Of a DNA stretch of 38,809 bases, positions 8,995-17,378 are shown piece by piece. Position numbers and translations under genes: made by a program. Below the pieces are notes generated by a model. It saw only the letters and a list, made by a program, of their open reading frames with translations, made no database searches and was not told the origin of the DNA. The first letter of the stretch is position 1. Every line of letters begins with the position of its first letter. The stretch is taken from contig NZ_BAEV01000027.1 of assembly GCF_000246895.1 (NCBI RefSeq), positions 1 through 38,809 on the forward strand, given 5' to 3'. Source of the stretch: Clostridium arbusti SL206 (GTDB lineage: Bacteria; Bacillota; Clostridia; Clostridiales; Clostridiaceae).

Positions 8995-9152
8995 GGCATG
9001 TGAAAATAAATAACAAGTCAAAGATGCGAGGCCTATTTTGAATTATACAAGGAAACAGGTTCTGATGATAGTGGTGCTATCAGAAGGTTCTGTTGACGTA
9101 GTAGGATTCAAAATAGACTAGCATACTGACTAGTTATTTATTTGAATATGCC
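8995..9152 (-). mobile_element. MITE-like element, full-length copy A (158 bp)
   Basis: It starts GGCATGTGAAAATAAATAAC and ends with the near-complement of that (…TTATTTATTTGAATATGCC). The terminal inverted repeat matches at 21 of 25 positions by eye. It is flanked by TAA direct repeats (8992-8994 and 9153-9155). The interior has nested palindromes (CTATTTTGAAT with ATTCAAAATAG; CTATCAGAA with its partner) and no ORF. It is inserted in the ATPase leader, downstream of the riboswitch terminator. This is the most diverged of the three long copies; orientation is given relative to copies B and C. Confidence 0.85.
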
Positions 9153-9292
9153 TAAGATCCATTAATATTATCTGTAGAATAATTATTTAGATGTATGCTA
9201 ATGTGAATTATGTATAGATATTTAATAATTTATGCTAATAATCTATACAGGTAGTATAACCTATAATTTCACATATAATTATGTAAATAAAA

Positions 9293-9333
9293 AAGACTTA
9301 TGTATAACGGTATATATGTTATACATAAGTCTT
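9293..9333 (-). terminator. Intrinsic terminator of the Mn2+ riboswitch
   Basis: A 16-bp stem (9293-9308 with 9318-9333, AAGACTTATGTATAAC and its complement), followed on the minus strand by a T tract. Its 5' arm contains CTTATG, the same bases that form the 3' side of aptamer helix P1, so aptamer and terminator exclude each other. Confidence 0.85.
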
Positions 9334-9411
9334 ACTATTTAATGCAAACCCAGATGAAATCATCGGATGTTGAATTTGCAACAGATGCAATCTGTTAGTT
9401 ACTCCCTTATG
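9324..9411 (-). promoter_or_regulatory. Probable yybP-ykoY (Mn2+) riboswitch upstream of the P-type ATPase
   Basis: On the minus strand the RNA starts CATAAGGGAGTAAC and ends AGTAAGACTTATG. P1 is CATAAG/CTTATG, and the GGGAGTA and AGTAAGAC segments resemble the conserved strands of the yybP-ykoY family. Inner helices are ACAGATTGCATCTGT and TGCAAA/TTTGCA. It starts about 5 nt after a consensus promoter and ends in a mutually exclusive terminator, which predicts read-through when metal is bound. In this family Mn2+ turns on exporters, which fits the ATPase. Assignment rests on motif reading, not a covariance search. Confidence 0.75.
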
Positions 9412-9422
9412 CTTATGGATAA

Positions 9423-9451
9423 ATTATACATAAAATATTATTTTGTGTCAA
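9423..9451 (-). promoter_or_regulatory. Consensus sigma-A promoter for the riboswitch-ATPase transcript
   Basis: On the minus strand, TTGACA (9451-9446) and TATAAT (9428-9423) have an exact 17-bp spacer. Transcription should start near 9416, giving a leader of about 485 nt before the ATPase start codon. The rest of this 665-bp gap holds the riboswitch, its terminator, a MITE and featureless AT-rich sequence. Confidence 0.85.
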
Positions 9452-9596
9452 ATAGAATTTGTTATAATACTAAATTTTATGTATTTCAAAATAGTGTTTG
9501 TATATTATTTTTATAGAGACTTGTACAAAGCTTTTTATATGAACATAAACAAAATCATGTTATAATTAAAAAAATAGATTTTATGGGGATGATTTT

Positions 9597-10019
9597 TTGG
9601 AAGTATCAAGAATTAGAAATAGGACTACCATGTCTCAGGAAAGGAAAAAAGTAGATTCTAAAAAGAATTTTTCTCAAAATTTTAATTTTGAAAGAGACAG
9701 AAGAAATGAAGATGATATGAAAGAACTTTTAGATGATATAAAAAAAAGGGGAAATAGACTTGTAATAAGCAAGTGCTATGCTGATGTTAAAATATATAAA
9801 AACTTAATTAAAGAGTATCTACAAGGTGTGCTGGATTGCATGTACAAGGTTAAAAATGAAGCTAGTTTTTGGCAAACACAATACTACATAACTGTAGATG
9901 TAATAGATAAAAAATTGGAGGAAATCACAGAAGCTGTTATAAGTGAAGAAAAGGGAAATCTAGATATAGCGTCCACTATTGATGACATACAAGGCCTTAT
10001 TGTAGACATATATAAATAG
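9597..10019 (+). CDS. YaaR-like (DUF327) protein
   Basis: A 140-residue protein that starts MEVSRIRNRTTMSQ, has a charged disordered N-terminus, and then a helical domain containing ISKCYADVKIYKNLIKEYL and VIDKKLEEIT. This pattern matches the YaaR/DUF327 family of small Firmicutes cytosolic proteins of unknown function. The start is TTG at 9597, with ATGGGGATGA as the likely SD about 8 bases upstream. It stands alone between the divergent ATPase unit and the convergent nadE gene, and a possible -10 (TATAAT) lies about 35 bp upstream. Family assignment is moderately sure; function is unknown. Confidence 0.75.
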   Translation: MEVSRIRNRTTMSQERKKVDSKKNFSQNFNFERDRRNEDDMKELLDDIKKRGNRLVISKCYADVKIYKNLIKEYLQGVLDCMYKVKNEASFWQTQYYITVDVIDKKLEEITEAVISEEKGNLDIASTIDDIQGLIVDIYK

Positions 10020-10161
10020 TAAAGCTTTATTTAATTCTATTAGTCTGAAAAACTTTATTAACATTAATAGGTTACTTTTATGTAAATACAAATTGGGTAA
10101 ATGATATATCTCCATTGTAGATATAATACTAATATATGAAGCTATATTTTTGTGATATATG

Positions 10162-10189
10162 GACTACATAATAATAGTATTATGTAGTC
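10162..10189. terminator. Hairpin between convergent yaaR-like gene and nadE
   Basis: A perfect 12-bp stem (GACTACATAATA, 10162-10173, with 10178-10189) and a 4-nt loop. The flanks are A/T-rich without long T runs. It is likely a shared terminator. Confidence 0.6.
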
Positions 10190-10263
10190 TATATATAGTG
10201 TATAAATAAATATACATATCATTTAATACTTATTTTAAAAGGATTTAATATATCATTTTTAGT

Positions 10264-12180
10264 CTATTTATCTATCCAAGTGTTAAAGCTAGCATCAGAA
10301 GGCATTCGCCAGTCTCCTCTTGGAGATAAACTTACAGTTCCGACCTTTGGACCATCAGGTACTGCAGAACGTTTAAATTGTTGTGTAAAGAATCTGGTAA
10401 TAAATTTATTAAACCATTTTTCTATAGTTTCTTTAGTATAATCATCTTTAAATGCAATTTTTGCAAGATACAGTATTTTTTCTGGAGCTGCACCTTGTCT
10501 AACAAAGTAATATAAGAAAAAGTCATGAAGCTCATAAGGACCAACTAAATCTTCTGTTTTTTGTGTTATGGTATCTCCCTTACCTTTTGGTAAAAGTTCT
10601 GGACTTACAGGCGTATTTAATATATCTAACAAAATTTCAGAGGTAATAGAATCCATTTCTTTTTCAGCTACATATTTAACTAAATATCTTACTAAAGTTT
10701 TAGGAATAGAACAGTTTACAGAATACATAGACATATGATCCCCATTATAAGTACACCATCCTAAGGCAAGTTCAGACAGGTCACCAGTACCTATTAGAAG
10801 ACCAGCTTCTTTATTGGATATATCCATTAGTATTTGTGTTCTTTCTCTTGCTTGAACATTTTCGTAGGTTACATCATGTTTTTCCACAGGATGACCTATA
10901 TCTTTAAAATGCAAAAGGCAAGCATCAACTATATTTATTTCTCTAAGATCGGTATCTAAATTTTTGCACAGATTAATTGCATTACCATAGGTTCTATCAG
11001 TAGTACCAAAGCCGGGCATTGTTATAGTAAGTATGTTTTTCCTTGGTAATTTAAGCATATCAAAGGTTTTAATAATTACCAGTAGAGCTAAAGTAGAATC
11101 AAGACCTCCGGAAATGCCTACCACTGCTTTTTTTAGACCTGTATGTTCAATTCTCTTTGCAAGAGCTGCAGTTTGAATATTAAATATTTCCTTGCATCTA
11201 ATATGACGGGTAGTCTCATCAGAGGGTACAAATGGGTGTTTATCGATAAATCTATCGAATTCTCCAATACTTAAATTTTCATAATTGAAGTTAATTGTTT
11301 TACATTTGAAGGGACAAATTTTTGTACTGTCACTGAAACTTACATTTTTTATTCTTTCCATATCCAATTTATCAAAATCTATAATAGAAGTTATAACTTG
11401 ATTTTCTCTTTGAAATCTTTCGTTAGATTTAACTATTAAACCATTTTCTCCTATCAAAAGATCACCACTAAAGAGTAAATCAGTAGAGGATTCATATACT
11501 CCACTAGAAGCATATATATAGGAGCACATGCACCTAGCACTTTGGTTTGAAACTAGATTTTTTCTATAGTCAGCTTTACTTACTACCTCATTTGAAGCAG
11601 AAAGATTACCAATTATATTGGCACCAGAAAGACTTAAATAGGAACTTGGAGGAATAGTAACCCAGAGATCTTCACAAATTTCTAAGCTAAGTTTTAATTT
11701 GCCCGAACTAAAGATTAAATTTGTACCGAAGGGTATATTTTCTTGAAAAGGTAAATTTATTGATTCATCTATAATACCTAAACCTTCAGTAAACCATCTT
11801 TTCTCATAAAATTCAGTGTAATTAGGTATATAACTTTTAGGGACAATACCTAATATTTTACCATTGAAAATTGTAAAAGCGCAGTTATATGTACAATAGT
11901 TATGGATTAAAATTGAACCAACTACTATTAATATATCCTTTTGTTTTGAAAATGAACAAAGTTTTTCCAGCGCTTCGTAGGATTTATGAATAAGTTTTTG
12001 TTGATAAAATAAATCTCCACAAGTATACGAGGTTACAGAAAGCTCTGGAAATATTATAAGTTTTGAATTATCGTTTAACGCATTAAATACACATTCTTTT
12101 ATATTTTCTATATTAAAATTTATATCTGAAACTCTAGTTTTGGGACAGGCAGCTGATACTTTTATAAAAGAATTAACCAT
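10264..12180 (-). CDS. nadE: Glutamine-dependent NAD+ synthetase
   Basis: A 638-residue two-domain enzyme that makes NAD+ from deamido-NAD+, ATP and glutamine. The N-terminal nitrilase-fold glutaminase has the Glu46 (FPELS), Lys115 (VPKSY) and Cys169 (LEICEDLW) triad. The C-terminal synthetase domain has the ATP-pyrophosphatase loop SGGLDST at 357-363. The length fits the glutamine-dependent form. The SD (GGAGTG on the minus strand) sits just before the ATG. It is a single-gene unit, converging with the yaaR-like gene. Confidence 0.96.
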   Translation of the reverse strand: MVNSFIKVSAACPKTRVSDINFNIENIKECVFNALNDNSKLIIFPELSVTSYTCGDLFYQQKLIHKSYEALEKLCSFSKQKDILIVVGSILIHNYCTYNCAFTIFNGKILGIVPKSYIPNYTEFYEKRWFTEGLGIIDESINLPFQENIPFGTNLIFSSGKLKLSLEICEDLWVTIPPSSYLSLSGANIIGNLSASNEVVSKADYRKNLVSNQSARCMCSYIYASSGVYESSTDLLFSGDLLIGENGLIVKSNERFQRENQVITSIIDFDKLDMERIKNVSFSDSTKICPFKCKTINFNYENLSIGEFDRFIDKHPFVPSDETTRHIRCKEIFNIQTAALAKRIEHTGLKKAVVGISGGLDSTLALLVIIKTFDMLKLPRKNILTITMPGFGTTDRTYGNAINLCKNLDTDLREINIVDACLLHFKDIGHPVEKHDVTYENVQARERTQILMDISNKEAGLLIGTGDLSELALGWCTYNGDHMSMYSVNCSIPKTLVRYLVKYVAEKEMDSITSEILLDILNTPVSPELLPKGKGDTITQKTEDLVGPYELHDFFLYYFVRQGAAPEKILYLAKIAFKDDYTKETIEKWFNKFITRFFTQQFKRSAVPDGPKVGTVSLSPRGDWRMPSDASFNTWIDK

Positions 12181-12366
12181 TTATATTCACTCCATTTCTT
12201 ATCATTAGATTTAATTTATTTTCTTAATATAGCTTAACATATTGTATAATTTATATTCAATATAATGTTATTCTGTAATATATATAATATAATAATTTAA
12301 ATGCTTATATTAAATTGAAGAGAAGTGATGACATAAGAAGAGTTTTGGTTTTATAGAAGCTAAAAC

Positions 12367-12396
12367 TTGCATAAGTGGTTAGAAATATCGTATAAT
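12367..12396 (+). promoter_or_regulatory. Promoter of the nfeD-stomatin operon
   Basis: TTGCAT (12367-12372) and TATAAT (12391-12396) have an 18-bp spacer. The rest of the 305-bp divergent gap between nadE and nfeD is AT-rich with no other clear element. Confidence 0.7.
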
Positions 12397-12485
12397 GAGT
12401 ATAGATAAAACTTCATTTGATGATATTAATACGATATTATAATCATATGTATTATAGAATATTTTATTTATAAGGGGGAATTAAC

Positions 12486-12932
12486 GTGTTAGGGAAAGGG
12501 CCATTGGAAATCTGGATAATAATTTCTGTAGTTTGTCTAGTTATAGACTTTTTAACCTCAGGTTTCATGTTTGTATGGTTTACTATTGGTGGAATTGGAG
12601 CTATAATTGCATTATCATTAGGATATTCTTTTATTGTGCAGATATCTGTATTTGTCATAGTAACAGGAATTTCATATGCTATAGGGTATCCATTTGCAAA
12701 GAGAATTTTAACTCAAAAAATTCCGAAAACGCCTACTATGGAGGAGAGTTTTATAGGCAGAATTATTACAGCCGATAAGGATATCAAAGAAAAAGAGAAA
12801 ATAAAGGTTGATGGTATATATTGGACAGTGAAAAATGAAGGACAGTATATATCAAAAAATGAAAAGTTCAAGATTATAGGTCTTGAAGGAAATAAGCTTG
12901 TTATTAAAAAAGAAGGAGATGGGGTCAAATGA
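12486..12932 (+). CDS. nfeD: NfeD-family membrane protein
   Basis: A 148-residue short-form NfeD: hydrophobic helices at about 8-28, 33-50 and 51-70, then a C-terminal OB-fold domain (about 85-145, with SFIGRIITADKDIKEKEKIKVDG). The start is GTG at 12486 after a GGGGG-type SD. Its stop codon overlaps the next ATG (ATGA), so it is translationally coupled to the stomatin-like gene. NfeD proteins work with SPFH partners in membrane microdomain organisation; this genetic pairing is the usual evidence for that role. Confidence 0.9.
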   Translation: MLGKGPLEIWIIISVVCLVIDFLTSGFMFVWFTIGGIGAIIALSLGYSFIVQISVFVIVTGISYAIGYPFAKRILTQKIPKTPTMEESFIGRIITADKDIKEKEKIKVDGIYWTVKNEGQYISKNEKFKIIGLEGNKLVIKKEGDGVK

Positions 12933-13864
12933 CAATTATACCTGTATTAATTATTATCATTCTTATAGTAGTTATATTATTAAGCTCTCTTAAAGTTGTT
13001 ACTACTGGATACTTATATGTAGTGGAAAGGTTAGGACAATATCATAGAACTCTTCAACCAGGTTGGAATTTTGTAATACCATTTGTAGACTTTGTAAGGG
13101 GAAAAGTTTCTACAAAACAACAAATACTTGATATTGAACCTCAAAGTGTTATTACAAAGGATAATGTTAGAATTTCTATTGATAATGTTATATTCTTTAA
13201 GGTTATGGATGCAAAAGATGCTCTTTATAATATTGAAAATTTTAGATCTGGTATAATATACTCTACAATTACAAACATGAGAAACATAGTTGGAGATATG
13301 AGCTTAGATGAAGTTTTATCTGGAAGAGATAGGATTAACTCTAAACTATTAGAAGTAGTAGATGAAATAACTGATGCATATGGAATAAAGATACTTTCTG
13401 TTGAAATAAAAAATATTATTCCACCTGTAGAAATTCAACAGGCTATGGAAAAACAGATGAGAGCAGAAAGAGATAAGAGAGCAGTAATTCTTGAAGCAGA
13501 AGGTAAAAGACAAAGTGATATATCCATAGCAGAGGGAGAAAAACAAGCAAAGATTCTTCAGGCAGAAGCTGAAAAACAAGCTAATATAAGAAGGGCAGAA
13601 GGTCTTAAAGAAAGTCAGGAACTTGAGGCTGATGGTAAGGCTAAAGCTATTGAAATAGTGGCATTAGCTCAGGCAGGAGCTATATTGAAAGTTAATAAGG
13701 CCATATTAGATTCTGGAACTAATGAAACTATAATAGCATTGAAACAGGTAGAGGCATTACAGGAAATGGCTAAGAATCCAGCTAACAAGCTTATACTTCC
13801 CAATGAAACATTATCATCTCTTGGAAGTATAGCAGCAGTTGGAGAATTATTAAAAAGTAAATAA
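12929..13864 (+). CDS. SPFH/Band 7 stomatin-like membrane protein
   Basis: A 311-residue protein with an N-terminal membrane anchor (residues about 3-25), a Band 7 domain (about 26-185, with VVERLGQYHRTLQPGWN) and a Glu/Ala/Lys-rich coiled coil (about 185-250, repeated AEGEKQA and AEAEKQA units). The C-terminal part is oligomerisation-like. It is the usual partner of NfeD, and a membrane-scaffold role is likely. The stop codon TAA (13862-13864) is also the left target-site duplication of a MITE that begins at 13865, so the element inserted exactly at the gene end without changing the protein. Confidence 0.93.
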   Translation: MTIIPVLIIIILIVVILLSSLKVVTTGYLYVVERLGQYHRTLQPGWNFVIPFVDFVRGKVSTKQQILDIEPQSVITKDNVRISIDNVIFFKVMDAKDALYNIENFRSGIIYSTITNMRNIVGDMSLDEVLSGRDRINSKLLEVVDEITDAYGIKILSVEIKNIIPPVEIQQAMEKQMRAERDKRAVILEAEGKRQSDISIAEGEKQAKILQAEAEKQANIRRAEGLKESQELEADGKAKAIEIVALAQAGAILKVNKAILDSGTNETIIALKQVEALQEMAKNPANKLILPNETLSSLGSIAAVGELLKSK

Positions 13865-13931
13865 GGCATGTGAAAATAAATAACAAGTGAAATATACTAG
13901 TATACTGACTAGTTATTTAGTTGAAGATGCC
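13865..13931 (-). mobile_element. MITE-like element, internally deleted copy (67 bp)
   Basis: It starts GGCATGTGAAAATAAATAAC and ends TTATTTAGTTGAAGATGCC, with TAA target duplications at 13862-13864 (the stop codon) and 13932-13934. It lacks the central ~90 bp of the long copies and is nearly identical to the 67-bp copy at 17390. Confidence 0.85.
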
Positions 13932-13959
13932 TAAGATTGTATTTTAAACTGATATAAAG

Positions 13960-14014
13960 TGGCTATCTCATAAGGCATTAATATGCATTAGGGGTAGCCA
14001 TTTTCTTCTTTTTT
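13960..14014 (+). terminator. Intrinsic terminator of the nfeD-stomatin operon
   Basis: TGGCTATCTC (13960-13969) pairs with GGGGTAGCCA (13991-14000), counting G-U pairs. An inner GCAT/ATGC hairpin sits between the arms and a T-rich tract follows (TTTTCTTCTTTTTT). The MITE at 13865 now separates it from the stop codon. Confidence 0.85.
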
Positions 14015-14038
14015 AATAACTCAACTTTCGCACATTAA

Positions 14039-14093
14039 GGCATATGAAAATAAATAGACCAGCATACTGACTAGTTATTTATTTGAATGTGCC
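14039..14093 (-). mobile_element. MITE-like element, minimal copy (55 bp)
   Basis: GGCATATGAAAATAAATAGA at the left end and TTATTTATTTGAATGTGCC at the right end, flanked by TAA on both sides (14036-14038 and 14094-14096). It is almost pure terminal repeat, the shortest member of the family here. Confidence 0.82.
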
Positions 14094-14201
14094 TAAAATA
14101 AAGGCGGAAGTCTGAAATTTCAAGATAGCTATTTTATGTTTTTAATTAATACTATTATAATATTTATTATTTGGATAAATAGGAAAAAATATAAATAATT
14201 T

Positions 14202-14247
14202 ATTTACCTATGTAAATGTTTATAGTATTATAATATAAACATATAAT
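14202..14247 (+). promoter_or_regulatory. fabV promoter region with two inverted repeats
   Basis: TTTATA (14219-14224) and TATAAT (14242-14247) are 17 bp apart. GTTTATA and TATAAAC (14218-14224 and 14234-14240) form an inverted repeat across the spacer. A second one, ATTTAC-CTAT-GTAAAT, lies at 14202-14217. These could be operators for a fatty-acid or redox regulator. Neither matches a Rex site. Confidence 0.45.
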
Positions 14248-14299
14248 AGTAATTGAAATTTATTTGACTACTTTATGAATTAAATTAGGAGGATAGTTT

Positions 14300-15487
14300 A
14301 TGATAATAAAACCAAAATTTAGGGACTTTATATGTGTTACAGCTCATCCAGAAGGCTGCAAAGAAAATGTATTAGAGCAAATAAACTATGCAGAAAAGTG
14401 TAAATCACCAAATAGGTTTAAAAAGGTACTTATAATTGGAGCATCTACAGGTTATGGACTTTCTTCAAGGATAGTTTCGGCCTTTGGCTATAAGGCTAGT
14501 ACTATTGGAATAGTATTTGAAAAACAGGCATCTAGGAATAGAACTGCTACAGCTGGATGGTATAATACTGCGGCTTTTGAAGAAAAAGCCTTAGAAAAAG
14601 GATATTATTCAAGAACTATTAATGGAGATGCATTTTCAAAGGAAATCAAACAAAAGACTATAAATCTTATAAAAAAAGATTTGGGTAAAGTAGATCTTGT
14701 CATTTATAGTATAGCATCTCCCAGAAGAAAGGATCCAGCTACAGGTAAAACCTATTACTCATTTTTAAAGCCAGTAGGTAAAGCCTATAAAAATAAAACT
14801 GTAAATTTTCATACTTTTGAAGTGTCAAATATAGAAATTCAGCCGGCTACTGATGATGAGATAAATCAAACTGTAAATGTAATGGGAGGCCAGGATTGGA
14901 AGCTTTGGATTGATGAACTAGTAGAGGCAGACGTACTTTCAAAAGGAGCAACCACCATTGCATATTCTTATATGGGCCCTGAAATCACCTATCCAATTTA
15001 TAGACAAGGAACTATTGGAAAGGCTAAAGAAGATCTAGAAGAAGCATCTTTGCAATTAGATAATAAGTTAAAACCCATAAATGGAAAAGCTTTTGTATCA
15101 GTGAATAAGGCTTTAGTTACTCAATCCAGTTCTGCTATTCCTGTAGTTCCCTTATATGTTTCTGTACTTGATAAAGTTATGAAGCAAAAAGGTATTGATG
15201 AAAGCTGTATTGAACAAATAGATAGGCTGTTTTCAAAGATAAATAAGGATGATTTTGAACTAGATGAAGCTAATAGGATAAGATTAGATGATATGGAAAT
15301 GAGAGAAGATGTTCAAGAAGAAGTCCGTGATATATGGAATAAAATAACTACAGAAAATATTAAAGAGCTAACTAATATCGAAAGTTTTAGAAAAGATTTT
15401 TTTAAATTATTTGGTTTTGAACATAAAAATATCAATTATGAAAAGGATACTCATGCTGAAGTAAATATAACAAATATAATAGAATAA
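14300..15487 (+). CDS. fabV: Trans-2-enoyl-CoA / enoyl-ACP reductase, FabV type
   Basis: A 395-residue NADH-dependent reductase of the FabV/Ter family, reducing trans-2-enoyl-CoA (crotonyl-CoA) or enoyl-ACP. The N-terminal Rossmann fold carries GASTGYGLSSR (48-57). The family-specific catalytic pair is YX8K: Tyr234 and Lys243 in YRQGTIGKAK. The length is normal. SD TTAGGAGG precedes ATG 14300. It is a single-gene unit with its own regulated-looking promoter. A role in fatty-acid synthesis or in butyrate/chain-elongation metabolism cannot be decided from this window. Confidence 0.95.
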   Translation: MIIKPKFRDFICVTAHPEGCKENVLEQINYAEKCKSPNRFKKVLIIGASTGYGLSSRIVSAFGYKASTIGIVFEKQASRNRTATAGWYNTAAFEEKALEKGYYSRTINGDAFSKEIKQKTINLIKKDLGKVDLVIYSIASPRRKDPATGKTYYSFLKPVGKAYKNKTVNFHTFEVSNIEIQPATDDEINQTVNVMGGQDWKLWIDELVEADVLSKGATTIAYSYMGPEITYPIYRQGTIGKAKEDLEEASLQLDNKLKPINGKAFVSVNKALVTQSSSAIPVVPLYVSVLDKVMKQKGIDESCIEQIDRLFSKINKDDFELDEANRIRLDDMEMREDVQEEVRDIWNKITTENIKELTNIESFRKDFFKLFGFEHKNINYEKDTHAEVNITNIIE

Positions 15488-15681
15488 TTACTTTGTTTAT
15501 AATTTAATTATATATAATCAAATGAAAATGCACTAATAATTAACATATAGCTTGTAAATGAAATTATAAAGATTTATTATTATAATATAAGTTTAAATTC
15601 AATATTATAACTTTATGGGGAATTGTTGTATATTTGAATAATATCAAAGATAATTTAATCATTGAGAAGGGGAGTCGTTTA

Positions 15682-17337
15682 ATGAGAATAGTAATGCTTT
15701 CTTGGGAATACCCACCTAAAAATATAGGTGGATTATCTAATCATGTATACAATCTTTCAAAAGCATTAACCTTATGTGGACATGAAATACATGTAATTAC
15801 TTGTGAGGAAGGTACATCACCAGTAGAAGAAAATGATGATGGTGTTATAGTGCATAGAGTTACACCGTATAAAATACAAACTGAAGATTTTACAAAATGG
15901 ATTATGCAGCTTAATTTTTCAATGATTGAGGAATGTATTAGAATTATAAGGAAAATAGGAAAAATAGACATAATACATGCCCATGATTGGCTTTCTGCAT
16001 ACAGTGCAAAGGCATTAAAATGGTCATTTAATATTCCTATGGTTTCTACAATACATGCCACAGAAGAGGGAAGAAATAATGGTATAAGAACTGATATGCA
16101 GAGGTATATATCTTCAGCAGAATGGCTGCTAACCTATGAATCATGGAAAATAATATCTTGTAGCAATTATATGAAAACGCAGATTATTAATAATTTTAAT
16201 GTGGCAGAAGATAAAGTTTGGGTAGTGCCAAATGGAGTGTATTCTAAGGACTTTGATTTTGACTTTGATCCATTGGAATTTAGAAGAAATTATGCGCTAG
16301 ATGAAGAAAAAATAATATTTTTTATAGGAAGGCATGTTTTTGAAAAGGGAATTCAATTGTTAATAGATGCTGCACCACAAATAATAGCCGGTTATAGGGG
16401 AGCTAAATTCGTAATAGCAGGGACAGGCCCTATGACAGAAGAATTAAAATATAAGGTTAAAAAAATGGGACTTGAAAATAAAATTTTATTTTCAGGATAC
16501 ATGAATAATGAAACCAAGAGTAAGTTATATAGAGTAGCTAATATAGCTGTGTTTCCATCCTTATATGAACCCTTTGGAATAGTGGCCTTGGAGGCTATGA
16601 TAGCTGGATGTCCTGTTGTAGTATCAAATACAGGAGGATTAAGTGAATTAGTAGAGCACAGGGTTAATGGTATGAAAATGATAAATGGACTTACTGAAAG
16701 TTTAAAAGACAATGTACTTGAGTTGCTTTATGATGATAAATTATGTGAATATATAAAGAAAAATGCCAAGGAAAGTATAAGCGAAAGATATACTTGGGAA
16801 GAAGTAGCTAAACTAACAAGTAAAATGTACAATTCGGTTAAAGAAGAAGCATTGGATACAGAATGGGATGTGGATAAAAAAGTTTTTACAGAGAAGAAGG
16901 TAACTGCTGCTAGCAAAGTAAAAAGGAAAAGGTCTACTGCTTCTGCAAAAAAAGAAGGTACTAATACTAAAACGGAGACTTCTAAGGAAACTAAGCCAAG
17001 AACAAGAACAAGGACAAGAAGAACTACTAAAGCATCTTCGGTAGCTGCATCTAAAGCAAAAATAGTATCTAGTACAGAAGCTATAAGTAAAACTAATGTA
17101 GCTTTGTCTAATGTTAGAAAAGCAAAGTCAGCCATTGCAGCTGATAGTGAGAAAAAGGTAATTTCTGAAACTGCAATTTCTGGAAAAGTAAAAACAAAGG
17201 TAGTTGATGGACGTAAAACTAAAACTAGGACAAGAGCTGCGGGGAGTGCTACAAGTACTAACAAAGCTACAAAGACAAAGAGTACATCTTCAACAAGGGC
17301 TAGTGGTAGTAAAAAAGCTGAACAAGATACTCAATAA
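15682..17337 (+). CDS. GT4-family glycosyltransferase with long cationic C-terminal tail
   Basis: A 551-residue protein. Residues 1-400 form a GT-B glycosyltransferase of the GT4/glycogen-synthase-like type: MRIVMLSWEYPPKNIGGLSNH at the start, IHAHDWLSAY, GRHVFEKG, and the donor-site motif PSLYEPFGIVALEAM. Residues about 409-551 are low-complexity and rich in Lys, Arg, Thr, Ser and Ala (TRTRTRR, KTKTKST-like runs), resembling histone-H1-type tails. Start: ATG 15682 with AAGGGGAG 8 bases upstream; an in-frame TTG at 15634 would add 16 residues but fits the fold less well. The acceptor is unknown. The tail may bind nucleic acid, polyphosphate or anionic cell-wall polymer. Confidence 0.88.
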   Translation: MRIVMLSWEYPPKNIGGLSNHVYNLSKALTLCGHEIHVITCEEGTSPVEENDDGVIVHRVTPYKIQTEDFTKWIMQLNFSMIEECIRIIRKIGKIDIIHAHDWLSAYSAKALKWSFNIPMVSTIHATEEGRNNGIRTDMQRYISSAEWLLTYESWKIISCSNYMKTQIINNFNVAEDKVWVVPNGVYSKDFDFDFDPLEFRRNYALDEEKIIFFIGRHVFEKGIQLLIDAAPQIIAGYRGAKFVIAGTGPMTEELKYKVKKMGLENKILFSGYMNNETKSKLYRVANIAVFPSLYEPFGIVALEAMIAGCPVVVSNTGGLSELVEHRVNGMKMINGLTESLKDNVLELLYDDKLCEYIKKNAKESISERYTWEEVAKLTSKMYNSVKEEALDTEWDVDKKVFTEKKVTAASKVKRKRSTASAKKEGTNTKTETSKETKPRTRTRTRRTTKASSVAASKAKIVSSTEAISKTNVALSNVRKAKSAIAADSEKKVISETAISGKVKTKVVDGRKTKTRTRAAGSATSTNKATKTKSTSSTRASGSKKAEQDTQ

Positions 17338-17361
17338 AAATTTTTATTGAGATTTTTATTT
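17330..17361 (+). terminator. Palindromic hairpin at the glycosyltransferase stop codon
   Basis: A perfect 22-bp palindrome (arm CTCAATAAAAA, 17330-17351) spans the TAA stop and is followed by ATTTTTATTT. It has no unpaired loop, so it is a weak terminator by itself. Confidence 0.5.
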
Positions 17362-17378
17362 ATAGTTTCTATAAAAGA

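Noticed and set aside
15634-15681. Upstream TTG start for the glycosyltransferase
   Set aside because: A weak SD and 16 extra residues before the canonical MRIVMLSWEYPP start; ATG 15682 has AAGGGGAG at good spacing.
16728-17264. Long reverse-strand open frame (178 codons) opposite the glycosyltransferase tail
   Set aside because: It is the antisense of low-complexity Lys/Thr/Ser codons, giving a Leu/Val-rich artefact with no SD; the forward gene is clear.
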